64,000 bases of DNA from VFKE01 sp043758025 (GCA_043758025.1 JAYVOH010000025.1:1-64000); one strand, 5' to 3'. Positions 9,005 through 16,269 are shown, numbered from the stretch's first letter. A program made the numbers and translations. Notes: generated by a model from the sequence alone, not told the origin.

Positions 9005-9031
9005 ATTATAACAATTAGAAGATATGTGCAA
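9005..9031 (-). promoter_or_regulatory. Candidate promoter of the pilus operon
   Basis: On the minus strand TTGCAC (9026-9031) and TATAAT (9005-9010) are 15 bases apart, slightly short of ideal, in the AT-rich divergent region. Transcription would begin near 8998, leaving about 120 bases before the ATPase ATG at 8876. Confidence 0.4.
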
Positions 9032-9112
9032 GAAATGTTATGGAATTTATATAAAATAATTCCAAGCGATTTTATCGCAATCTATCGCTTCCCTCGGGCC
9101 AAGCCCCCAAAT

Positions 9113-9138
9113 CAATATTTTTAATATTGTTAATATTG
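9113..9138. promoter_or_regulatory. Inverted plus direct AATATTG repeats, candidate operator
   Basis: CAATATT (9113-9119) and AATATTG (9123-9129) form an inverted repeat with a 3-base TTT spacer; a second AATATTG (9132-9138) repeats the right arm directly. The site lies about 135 bases upstream of the precursor promoter and about 80 bases upstream of the pilus operon -35. No regulator gene in the window is obviously linked to it. Confidence 0.35.
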
Positions 9139-9271
9139 TGAGAGCCACCAGTTTTTGATCAATCGTCCCTTGAATTGATCCGCATAGGGAAAACTATTGA
9201 TTATTAGACTCTCAGTAATTTTGAATAGCCCATTTAATCATCACTAATGCAATTCATTATTAAAAATTCTC

Positions 9272-9299
9272 TTGCAAATGATAACCGAGTTGCTATAAT
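9272..9299 (+). promoter_or_regulatory. Strong extended -10 promoter of the precursor peptide gene
   Basis: TTGCAA (9272-9277) and a perfect TATAAT (9294-9299) are 16 bases apart, and a TG one base upstream of the -10 (9291-9292) makes it an extended -10 element. Transcription would start near 9306, giving a leader of about 73 bases before the ATG at 9379. This is one of the best promoter matches seen in the window, consistent with high expression of a peptide precursor. Confidence 0.7.
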
Positions 9300-9304
9300 T
9301 GCCA

Positions 9305-9341
9305 CATCAAAACGCATATAACATATATGTTGTGTTTGATG
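9305..9341 (+). promoter_or_regulatory. Nested dyad at the start of the precursor transcript
   Basis: CATCAAA (9305-9311) and TTTGATG (9335-9341) are complementary and enclose a perfect 12-base palindrome AACATATATGTT (9320-9331). The predicted transcription start falls at its left edge, so it could be an operator overlapping the start site or a hairpin at the 5' end of the mRNA that protects the transcript. Confidence 0.45.
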
Positions 9342-9378
9342 GTAAATAAAGTAATAATAACAACAAACAAACAAAAAC

Positions 9379-9540
9379 ATGAAACAAAGTATCGCTAAAT
9401 TCGCTGAAGCTGGCATCACCGGTCTTCAAACCGTTACCGGCGGCAAAGGCTGCAAAGCCAAGAGCAATAAGAGCAAGAAAAAGAGCGGCAAGAGCCGTAA
9501 GAGCGGCGGCGGCGGAAACTGCTGTTACTCCTGTTGCTAA
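9379..9540 (+). CDS. Double-glycine precursor peptide with Lys-Ser repeats and a CCYSCC tail
   Basis: A 53-residue peptide too short for standard gene calling. Residues 1-22 form a leader ending LQTVTGG with hydrophobic residues at -4 (Val), -7 (Leu) and -15 (Phe) relative to the cut, as in double-glycine leaders cleaved by C39 peptidases. The predicted 31-residue product starts KGCKAK, has nine Lys and one Arg and no acidic residue, five Lys-Ser pairs (Ser 29, 32, 36, 39, 42), a GGGG linker and a CCYSCC end; Cys 25 is a fifth cysteine. A strong promoter precedes it and a tandem hairpin region follows. The next genes encode a TolC-like protein, a C39-ABC transporter, an HlyD adaptor and an SRPK-like kinase. 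The ATG is preceded by an A/C-rich leader with no Shine-Dalgarno. I infer a secreted, possibly phosphorylated peptide of unknown activity. Confidence 0.8.
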   Translation: MKQSIAKFAEAGITGLQTVTGGKGCKAKSNKSKKKSGKSRKSGGGGNCCYSCC

Positions 9541-9574
9541 GAATTCTTCCCCTGACATGAGTCCGGGGAAATTC
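9541..9574 (+). terminator. Hairpin directly after the precursor stop codon
   Basis: TTCCCC (9547-9552) pairs with GGGGAA (9565-9570) and GAC (9554-9556) with GTC (9561-9563), with GAAT/ATTC at the base. It begins at the base after the stop codon. No U-tract follows, so a protective or attenuating hairpin is as likely as a full terminator. Confidence 0.5.
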
Positions 9575-9587
9575 TCTAGCATCATCG

Positions 9588-9624
9588 TTGTGAGGGAGGC
9601 GGCATCGAGTCGCCTCCTTCACAA
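9588..9624 (+). terminator. Long stem-loop between precursor and export genes
   Basis: A 14-pair stem, left arm 9588-9601 and right arm 9611-9624, with one G-U pair and a 9-base loop. It is the strongest hairpin I see in the window and lies 14 bases after the first one. Partial termination or 3' end stabilisation here would give far more precursor mRNA than exporter mRNA. Confidence 0.55.
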
Positions 9625-9715
9625 CCCCTCAGAATAAGCCGATGTCGTTAGGCTCGATAAAAAAATGACACCGAATGTGGCGATGGCCGGGCCTGAAAAA
9701 TTAACTCCATAAAGC

Positions 9716-11344
9716 ATGAAAAAAACTGTCGGCAACCCGCCCAACAAAAATTCAGCAACGAAATGCGCCCACATGAATGAAGTGTTGCTGGCCATGGCCT
9801 CAGTGGCGTTGATGCAACTTTTAAACGCCTGTGCGCTGCCACCAACGGATGCCGTGACGCAATCCGGTTCTGGTGATGTAGTTTACGACGTCCGAAATGC
9901 AGCAAAAGAAACGGTCCTGGGAAACGAGTCCGGTATGAGCGAATCAGCGCGCACCGCAAAGTCGGAGAGCGTTTTGCAGAACGGAAGAGTTCATCTGGGC
10001 CAATGCTTGCAACAGGCCTTGCGATACAACCTCAATGTTTCTATTGCGCGGCTGGAGAGCACTGCTGCCAGAAGCCGCGTCACGACCGCTGAGGCGGAAT
10101 TTGATCCTGAAATTGGCGGCAGCATCGCCGCATTCCCCGACGCCGGAGGAAACACCTCGGCCAATGCGGTGCTGCACAAAAAATTTATCACCGGCACCGA
10201 TGTGCGTCTGGAGGCGGGAACCGTGGCCTATGACAGCACGGATCGCACAGCCGGTCGGGTGTCGAACCAAACCGACTATGCCCTCCGTATCCGTCAGCCG
10301 CTTTTGAGAGGCGCGAGCATCAACGCGAATTCAACCGGCATCCGCATGGCGCGCATCATTGCCAAAAACGCCGATGCCACTTCCGAGGCGCAGATTATTG
10401 AAATGCTTCGCGCCGGTGAAAGCATTTATTGGACAGCCTCTTATGCCAGCCATCTCCTGCAAAGCCAGAAAGAAGGACTGGCCCGCGCGGAGAAGGTGCT
10501 CGAGCTGGTGAACACACGCAAGGAAGCCGGAGCCGCAACCAAGATCGACGTGCTGGAGGCTGAAGCTGCCCTGGCCAGTGCCCGCGATGCTGTTGGACGG
10601 GCGAACAAACATTATCTCGACAGCGTGGCCCTGCTTTGGCAGATCGCCGGCTTTGAAGTCAGCGCGCCACAATCAGGCTATGTCTTCGCCGGGCTGACGG
10701 AGGCACGGACCTTTAGCGGCAACCCCAACCCGGAGGAGAGTTATCGCAAAGCCTCACATCGTTCTCCGACTGCGGTGCTTATTGCGAATCAGGTGCAAAT
10801 GAAAAGCCTTCAGGTGGCCAAGGCGAAGAACAATCTTCTGCCGCGGCTTGATCTCGAATTCAATGTGGGCACCGGCGATTTGTTCTCCTTTCAGCGTGTC
10901 AGCTCGACCCCCACCGGAAGCACCTCCACAACCACGGGCAATTATAACGTCCTCCTTCGTTTCACCGTCCCTTGGATCAGCCGCGCCGAGCGCTCGGAAT
11001 TGCAGGCGGCCCGTGCAGAACTGGATAAAAGCGAACTGACCCGCACCCAAGCCTTCCGCGAACTCAAGCGTCAGATTTTTGAAACATGCCGCACGATTGA
11101 ATCAGAGCGCCAGCAGCTTGATGCCGCATCTTATGGCACGCGAGTCAATCGCGCCAAATGGGAGGAACAATTCCGTCGCTACCAGGAAGGTGTTGTCTCG
11201 GTGCGTGATCTCATGGAAGCCGAGGGCGCGTTCCGCCAGTCGGAAGCCAACGAGCTGGAAGCGCGTCTGCGCCTGATCCTGGCGGGCATTCTTCTATCGC
11301 GGCAGGAAGGCACGCTGCCGGAGCGCAATAACTTTGTCCTCTGA
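9716..11344 (+). CDS. TolC-family outer membrane efflux protein of the peptide exporter
   Basis: A 542-residue outer membrane factor forming the exit duct of a tripartite exporter. The N-terminus has a hydrophobic segment ending LLNAC (Cys 39), a possible lipobox, so the mature protein may be lipidated. Two OEP repeats follow, roughly residues 95-290 and 335-530: LGQCLQQALRYNLNVSIARLE opens the first, and the second ends with the typical YQEGVVSVRDLMEAEGAF helix. An alternative ATG at 9773 would shorten the region before the lipobox to 19 residues, a more usual signal length. It is followed after 11 bases by the transporter gene, which indicates one operon. Confidence 0.85.
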   Translation: MKKTVGNPPNKNSATKCAHMNEVLLAMASVALMQLLNACALPPTDAVTQSGSGDVVYDVRNAAKETVLGNESGMSESARTAKSESVLQNGRVHLGQCLQQALRYNLNVSIARLESTAARSRVTTAEAEFDPEIGGSIAAFPDAGGNTSANAVLHKKFITGTDVRLEAGTVAYDSTDRTAGRVSNQTDYALRIRQPLLRGASINANSTGIRMARIIAKNADATSEAQIIEMLRAGESIYWTASYASHLLQSQKEGLARAEKVLELVNTRKEAGAATKIDVLEAEAALASARDAVGRANKHYLDSVALLWQIAGFEVSAPQSGYVFAGLTEARTFSGNPNPEESYRKASHRSPTAVLIANQVQMKSLQVAKAKNNLLPRLDLEFNVGTGDLFSFQRVSSTPTGSTSTTTGNYNVLLRFTVPWISRAERSELQAARAELDKSELTRTQAFRELKRQIFETCRTIESERQQLDAASYGTRVNRAKWEEQFRRYQEGVVSVRDLMEAEGAFRQSEANELEARLRLILAGILLSRQEGTLPERNNFVL

Positions 11345-11355
11345 TCAATCAACCC

Positions 11356-13569
11356 ATGAATTTTCCCATCTTTCGTCAGCTCGATGGCATGGACTGCGGG
11401 CCGACCTGCCTGAGGATGATCGCGGCCTTCCATGGCCGGGCATTTACGCGGGAAAACATCCGCGAGCTGTGCTCCATCGGTCGCGCGGGAGTATCTCTGC
11501 TTGGGATGTCCGAGGCCGCAGAGCGCATCGGCATGAAGTCGCTCGCGGTCGAGCTGCCGTTCAAGGCGTTGCGCGATGAAGTTCCGTTGCCGTGTGTAGC
11601 GCATTGGGAACAAAGCCATTTTGTCGTGGTTTACAAAATCACCCGCGACCAGGTGTGGGTGGCCGATCCCTCGCGCGGCAAAATGAAATACTCCCACGCG
11701 GAGTTTCTTCAGGGCTGGATACCGCAGGCGCGGCAGATTGACGACAACACCAAGGGCATCCTGCTGTTGCTGGAAACCACGCCCGCGTTCTTTGAACAAG
11801 AATCCGAAAAATCGCAGGACAAGGTCGCATGGTCATTCCTCACTCCCTACCTGCGCCCGCATAAGAAGCTGATCATCCAGATGCTTCTCGGTGTTGGTGT
11901 GGCGCTGGTGCTGGATCTTATCTTCCCTTTCCTGACCCAGACCGTCGTGGATTCCGGCATCGGCAATCTGGACCTGACGCTCATCACCCTGCTGCTCATC
12001 GGGCAGTTGATGCTCTCATTCAGCCAGCTCGCCGTGAATGTCATCCAGGGCTGGATCTTGCTGCACATCGGCTCCCGTGTGGGCACCTCGCTCATCTCGG
12101 ATTTCCTGCACAAACTTCTCAAGCTGCCGCTCGCCTTCTTCGACTCACGGACAACGGGCGATATCATGCAGCGCATCGAGGATCATCGGCGCATCAACAG
12201 TTTCCTGACCTCGGCTTCGCTGAACGTGGTCTTCTCGATTTTCAGCTTCGGTGTCTTCGCCATCATCCTCGCGTTCTACAGCCTCACCATTTTGACACTG
12301 TTCTTCGTGATGACGAGCCTGAGCATCGCCTGGCTGTGTTTCTTCCTGAAGCGCCGCCGTTACATTGATCAGAAGCGCTTCACACTGGAAGCGCAGGAGC
12401 GGGACAAGTTCATCGAACTCGTCGGCGGCGTGCAGGAGATCAAAATTCAAGGCATGGAACGCCAGAAGCGCTGGGAGTGGGAGGAACTCAGCGTGCGGCA
12501 TTTCAAGATCAATTCCCAGAGCCTTCTGCTCAAGCACGGCCAGCGCGTGGGCACCACATTCATCGGCCAGATTCGCAACATCCTCATCACCTACCTCGCC
12601 GCGCGCGCCGTGGTGAACGGTCAGATGAGCCTCGGCATGATGCTCTCCACGCAATACATCATCGGCCAGCTGGTCTCGCCCTTGCAGAGCCTGATTGACT
12701 TCGCCCAGCAGGCGCAGGACGCACGGCTGAGCCTGGAGCGCGTGCAGGAAATCTACACGCAGCGCGAGGAGGAATCATGGACCCAGCCGCTGCTCACCAC
12801 CTTCCCGACTGCGCGCAATCTTTACGTCCATAACGTCACCTTCCGTTATGCCGGCGCGGGCCAGAAAGATGTGCTGCGTCAGTTGAGTCTGCCCATTCCC
12901 GAAGGCAAAGTCACGGCCATCGTCGGCGCCAGTGGCAGCGGGAAAACCACGCTGCTCAAGCTTTTGCTCGGTCTGCACAAACCCACGCAGGGCACCATTT
13001 ATGTTGGTGGAGGTCCCTTGCCGAATTTCGATGGCAGCGCCTGGCGCGCGCGCTGCGGCGTGGTCATGCAGGACGGATATATTTTCCCCGACACCATCGC
13101 GCGGAACATTGCCTGCACCTCCGAGCGCATCGACCCCATGCGACTGGAAGGCGCGATCTATTACGCCAATCTGCAAGGCTTCGTGCAGAGCCTGCCGCAG
13201 GGTGTCGAGACCAAGATCGGCGGGGAAGGGCAGGGCGTGAGCGGGGGCCAGAAGCAGAGAATTCTCATCGCCCGCGCGCTCTATAAAAATCCCGAATATC
13301 TTTTCCTCGACGAGGCCACCAGCGCCCTCGATGCCGAGAACGAGCACATGGTCATGGACAACCTCCGCAACTTTGTCCAGGGCCGCACCGTCGTGGTCAT
13401 CGCGCATCGACTCAGCACTGTGCAGAATGCCGACCAGATCGTGGTCATGGACCAGGGGCGCATTGTCGAGGCGGGCACCCATTGGGAACTGGTTCGCAAG
13501 TCCGGTGTTTATTACAATCTCGTTCGCAATCAACTCCAGCTTGAGGAGGTCAGCCGTTATGCCGCTTAA
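11356..13569 (+). CDS. C39 peptidase-containing ABC transporter (bacteriocin/peptide exporter)
   Basis: A 737-residue fusion that removes double-glycine leaders and pumps the peptide across the inner membrane. The N-terminal C39 peptidase has DCGPTC with catalytic Cys 14, His 88 (QSHFVVV) and Asp 104 (ADPSRG). The membrane domain spans about residues 155-440, and the ATPase domain has Walker A VGASGSGKTT (~524), signature VSGGQKQR (~628), Walker B LFLDEAT (~651) and the His loop IAHRLST (~683). All catalytic residues are present, so it should be active. It overlaps the adaptor gene by 11 bases. The natural substrate is most likely the double-glycine peptide encoded upstream at 9379. Confidence 0.95.
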   Translation: MNFPIFRQLDGMDCGPTCLRMIAAFHGRAFTRENIRELCSIGRAGVSLLGMSEAAERIGMKSLAVELPFKALRDEVPLPCVAHWEQSHFVVVYKITRDQVWVADPSRGKMKYSHAEFLQGWIPQARQIDDNTKGILLLLETTPAFFEQESEKSQDKVAWSFLTPYLRPHKKLIIQMLLGVGVALVLDLIFPFLTQTVVDSGIGNLDLTLITLLLIGQLMLSFSQLAVNVIQGWILLHIGSRVGTSLISDFLHKLLKLPLAFFDSRTTGDIMQRIEDHRRINSFLTSASLNVVFSIFSFGVFAIILAFYSLTILTLFFVMTSLSIAWLCFFLKRRRYIDQKRFTLEAQERDKFIELVGGVQEIKIQGMERQKRWEWEELSVRHFKINSQSLLLKHGQRVGTTFIGQIRNILITYLAARAVVNGQMSLGMMLSTQYIIGQLVSPLQSLIDFAQQAQDARLSLERVQEIYTQREEESWTQPLLTTFPTARNLYVHNVTFRYAGAGQKDVLRQLSLPIPEGKVTAIVGASGSGKTTLLKLLLGLHKPTQGTIYVGGGPLPNFDGSAWRARCGVVMQDGYIFPDTIARNIACTSERIDPMRLEGAIYYANLQGFVQSLPQGVETKIGGEGQGVSGGQKQRILIARALYKNPEYLFLDEATSALDAENEHMVMDNLRNFVQGRTVVVIAHRLSTVQNADQIVVMDQGRIVEAGTHWELVRKSGVYYNLVRNQLQLEEVSRYAA

Positions 13570-14914
13570 CAACCACAACCCCATGCTGCCCGCCGTGGCC
13601 TCCACGCAAGCCATCGGCTGGCAGGCCTTTGAACGCGAGGACTCCAGCCGTGGTGTCCGGGAAATCCTTGGTCGCACGCCAACGTGGATTCTGACTTCCG
13701 GCACCAATATCGTCGCCGCCGCCGTTGTCATTCTTCTTTTCATGAGCTGGATGATTCATTATCCCGACACCATTTCCGGGAAGATCACCGTTACCGGGGC
13801 CACACCGGCGCTGGATGTGGTGGCGCGGCAGAGCGGCCAGTTGGAGCGGCTCTGCGTGAAGGAGGGCGAAGCGGTGGAGAAGGGGCATCTGCTCGGCGTG
13901 ATCAAAAATCCCGCCAACACCACCAGTGTGCTCCATCTGAAGGACGAATTGCAAAAGATGCGCGGGTTCCTCACGGATGCCTCCGCGTTCACTCCTATTG
14001 ATCTCGCCGGTGAAACCGAGATGGGATCCGTGCAGGGCGCCTACAGTGATTTCCATTCGCACTACCAGCACTATCAAAGCCTGCTGCACGACGACTATTC
14101 CTACAAGACACTCACGCTTCTCTCGCAGCAGTTGGAGTCCAAAAAAGCGCAGTTCGCCCAGATGCAGCAGCAAGCAACATCCGCCCAGCGCGAGGGAACG
14201 CTCTCCCAGGAAGGCTTTGACCGGATGCGTCAGCTTCACGGGCGCGACAGCATCAGCACCGCCGAGTTTCAGCAACACGAGCGCCAATATCTGGAACAGC
14301 GCCGTCAGGAATCCAACGTGCAGAAAGCCATGCTCGAGGAGCAGGTCGCGGTAACCGAGTGCGACAAACAGATTCGTGATCTTTCGCACAAGCGCAGCGA
14401 AGACCTGCGCATCGCACGCAGTGAACTGGCGGAAGCGTTCAAGAAGCTTCTCTCGGCCATTGAGATTTGGGAAAATGAATTTGTCCTGCGCGCTCCCACC
14501 GATGGCGCGGTGGCCTTCTATGATTTCTGGGCGGACCAGCAGTTCGTCACGCAGGGCAAGTCCGTCTTCATCATCGCGCCGCATATTTCACAGCTCCTGG
14601 GTCGCATCCCTGTGCAGCAGGGCGGCGCGGGCAAGGTCAAGCCCGGCCAGATCGTGAACATCAAGCTTAATGACTATCCCGCGCGTGAATTCGGCATGGT
14701 CACCGGGCGCGTGCGCTCCGTTTCGTTGGTAGCGCAGCAAGGCCAGCAGCTCGTGTCCGTGGATATCGATTATCCCTTGGTGACGACTTATGGCCGGAAG
14801 ATTGCCTTCAAACAGGAGATGGTCGGCGACGCGAGGATTGTGACCAATGATAGTCGCCTCATCGGACGACTGTTCGATGAAATCCGCAAGGCATGGTCGC
14901 AGCCCGCGGGCTGA
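13559..14914 (+). CDS. HlyD-type membrane fusion protein of the peptide exporter
   Basis: A 451-residue periplasmic adaptor. Cytoplasmic residues 1-43 are followed by one membrane helix (~44-66), a lipoyl-like half motif (LDVVARQSGQLERLCVKEGE, ~85-104), a long helical hairpin rich in Gln/Glu/Arg (~125-320), and a second lipoyl/beta-barrel region (APTDGAVAFYDFW, then PGQIVNIKLNDYP). This is the adaptor family that joins C39 transporters to TolC. The open frame reaches further upstream inside the transporter gene, but the ATG at 13559 gives an 11-base overlap and a normal N-terminus. It ends 8 bases before the kinase gene, so the four genes from 9716 to 16125 form one transcription unit. Confidence 0.9.
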   Translation: MPLNNHNPMLPAVASTQAIGWQAFEREDSSRGVREILGRTPTWILTSGTNIVAAAVVILLFMSWMIHYPDTISGKITVTGATPALDVVARQSGQLERLCVKEGEAVEKGHLLGVIKNPANTTSVLHLKDELQKMRGFLTDASAFTPIDLAGETEMGSVQGAYSDFHSHYQHYQSLLHDDYSYKTLTLLSQQLESKKAQFAQMQQQATSAQREGTLSQEGFDRMRQLHGRDSISTAEFQQHERQYLEQRRQESNVQKAMLEEQVAVTECDKQIRDLSHKRSEDLRIARSELAEAFKKLLSAIEIWENEFVLRAPTDGAVAFYDFWADQQFVTQGKSVFIIAPHISQLLGRIPVQQGGAGKVKPGQIVNIKLNDYPAREFGMVTGRVRSVSLVAQQGQQLVSVDIDYPLVTTYGRKIAFKQEMVGDARIVTNDSRLIGRLFDEIRKAWSQPAG

Positions 14915-14922
14915 TTTTTATC

Positions 14923-16125
14923 ATGACGACAATGACTCCAGCCGCTCCCTCCAATGTGGGCCCGATGCTGCGCCCCGCACGCGATCTGGTGGCGCTCAAA
15001 GTGCAACGTCGGAAGTATGCGAAGAACGCCATCGACGAGCTCGAGCTGCGCGCGCTCATTGGTCATGACGATGAGGCGAGCCGCTTTGTGCTCGAATGCG
15101 CAGAGGTGTTCACTCACGACCAGCACATCTGCCAGGTCTATGAATTGCATGGTCGTGACACGCACGACATTCTGAAAACCGGGCCGATGTCGATGGAAGA
15201 TGTCCGGCTGATGACCCGGCAAGTGCTGCAAGGACTGAGGCTGATGCACGCGGCTGAATTGATCCACACGGATATCAAGCCGGGCAACGTCCTCTGGTGC
15301 GCCCGCAAGCGCGAGGCGCGGCTGATTGATTTTGGCAATGCCGCTCCGAAGCTCATGAAAGGTGCTTCGATTGGAACTCAGGAATATTGTCCGCCGGAAA
15401 TGCTGCTGGGCAATCCCATGGGCAAGCCGGTCGATCTCTGGGCACTGGGCTGCACGGTGTTTGAGTGGCTCACCGGCGATGCTCTATTCGATCCTTGGGA
15501 AGTCTGCGTGCAGAAATACGAGGAGTTCAGCAGCGCCGTCGATGAGGAAAAATCATCCGGCACAGATGACGATGATCTCGATGAAGAACGTGAGCAGCTA
15601 CCGCGTGGCACAGTGCTGGCGGGCAAGTATCGGTTGCTGGAAGAAATCGGGCGCGGCAAATGCGCCACGGTCTGGAAGGCGGAACCGCTGCACGACAAGC
15701 CTCTGCAGGAACCGAGGCCCACGCGCGAAGACGCCCGGGTTATCATGACGGAACATCGCAGGTCCAAGCCTGCGGTGGAAGGCTATGACACATTTGAAGT
15801 CGTCCAGGGTTACGAGCATTTTCTTCTGATGCAGGAATTGCTTGGACCTTATCCTGACAAGCTGGCGGAGACCGCCAGTTACCGGCATATCTTTTATAAT
15901 GAGAATGGTGCCTTGAGATTTCAGCCGGGTTCAAGAAGCCCGTCGTTGAGCGTGTGGTTGATAGCTAAAAATGGATTGGCCGAAAATGCGGCCCGGGAAG
16001 CGGAAGCCTTCCTGCTGGGCCTGCTCCAGTTTGATCCCGAACACCGCATGACGGCGGAAGAAGCGCTGCGGAGCGAGTGGCTGTTTTGTCGCGGAGCGAC
16101 AATGGACGGTAGCCGTGGGGGTTAA
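14923..16125 (+). CDS. SRPK-like protein kinase linked to the peptide exporter
   Basis: A 400-residue cytoplasmic kinase. Residues 21-190 hold a beta-3 Lys (VALKV, Lys 26), an alpha-C Glu (~39), the catalytic loop HTDIKPGN (115-122), DFGNA (136-140) and DLWALGC (171-177) followed by TGDALFDP. HTDIKPxN, the DFGNA/DLGNA form and the C-terminal pattern YEHFLLMQELLG to DPEHRMTAEEALRSEWL resemble eukaryotic SR-protein kinases and relatives. Unusually, the Gly-rich loop (KYRLLEEIGRGKCATVWKA, 235-253) is in the second half, after an acidic stretch (215-223), not before Lys 26. The ATG at 14923 is 8 bases after the adaptor stop; an upstream ATG at 14893 is possible. I infer that it phosphorylates serines of the KS-repeat peptide or an exporter component; activity is unproven because of the displaced loop. 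Confidence 0.8.
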   Translation: MTTMTPAAPSNVGPMLRPARDLVALKVQRRKYAKNAIDELELRALIGHDDEASRFVLECAEVFTHDQHICQVYELHGRDTHDILKTGPMSMEDVRLMTRQVLQGLRLMHAAELIHTDIKPGNVLWCARKREARLIDFGNAAPKLMKGASIGTQEYCPPEMLLGNPMGKPVDLWALGCTVFEWLTGDALFDPWEVCVQKYEEFSSAVDEEKSSGTDDDDLDEEREQLPRGTVLAGKYRLLEEIGRGKCATVWKAEPLHDKPLQEPRPTREDARVIMTEHRRSKPAVEGYDTFEVVQGYEHFLLMQELLGPYPDKLAETASYRHIFYNENGALRFQPGSRSPSLSVWLIAKNGLAENAAREAEAFLLGLLQFDPEHRMTAEEALRSEWLFCRGATMDGSRGG

Positions 16126-16175
16126 CCCATTTTTATTGCTTCTTGCGCAGTTGGATGACACATAACCAAGGAGTC

Positions 16176-16220
16176 GGGACACTCCTGTCCCGTCCAGAAA
16201 ACGGCACAAGAGTGTGCCGT
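16176..16220. repeat. Two small palindromic hairpins after the kinase gene
   Basis: GGGACA-CTCC-TGTCCC (16176-16191) and ACGGCACA-AGAG-TGTGCCGT (16201-16220) stand side by side. Both arms are perfect and loops are four bases. They look like dispersed palindromic repeats of the kind that mark segment edges, and may also attenuate transcription at the end of the export operon. Confidence 0.45.
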
Positions 16221-16269
16221 CTCCGTGTCATGCAATTACGCGAGGCTCTATAGCTCCGAGGCAAAATGA

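Larger units (their letters stand above)
8922..9271. other. AT-rich divergent control region with several inverted repeats
   Basis: No convincing gene in either direction. The stretch separates the minus-strand pilus operon from the plus-strand peptide cassette. It holds GGAATT/AATTCC (9042-9047 and 9058-9063), AAGCGAT/ATCGCTT (9064-9070 and 9084-9090) and a compact AATATT cluster at 9113-9138, listed separately. These dyads are candidate protein-binding sites or transcript hairpins controlling one or both directions. Confidence 0.5.

Noticed and set aside
9234..9419. 61-codon minus-strand frame overlapping the precursor start
   Set aside because: Lies across the promoter and first codons of the precursor; AT-rich hydrophobic text without leader or partner.
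13550..14584. 344-codon minus-strand frame over the HlyD adaptor
   Set aside because: Shadow; the plus-strand gene has membrane helix, lipoyl motifs and operon overlap.
9379..16125. Lanthipeptide or thiopeptide interpretation of the peptide cassette
   Set aside because: No LanB/LanC/LanM, no cyclase, no radical SAM or YcaO enzyme is encoded; the only extra enzyme is the kinase, and it has no lyase or cyclase region as in LanL/LanKC.
14923..16125. Frameshift or two-gene explanation for the odd kinase order
   Set aside because: A single frame without stop covers all motifs, and no second start or ribosome site is seen near 15600.
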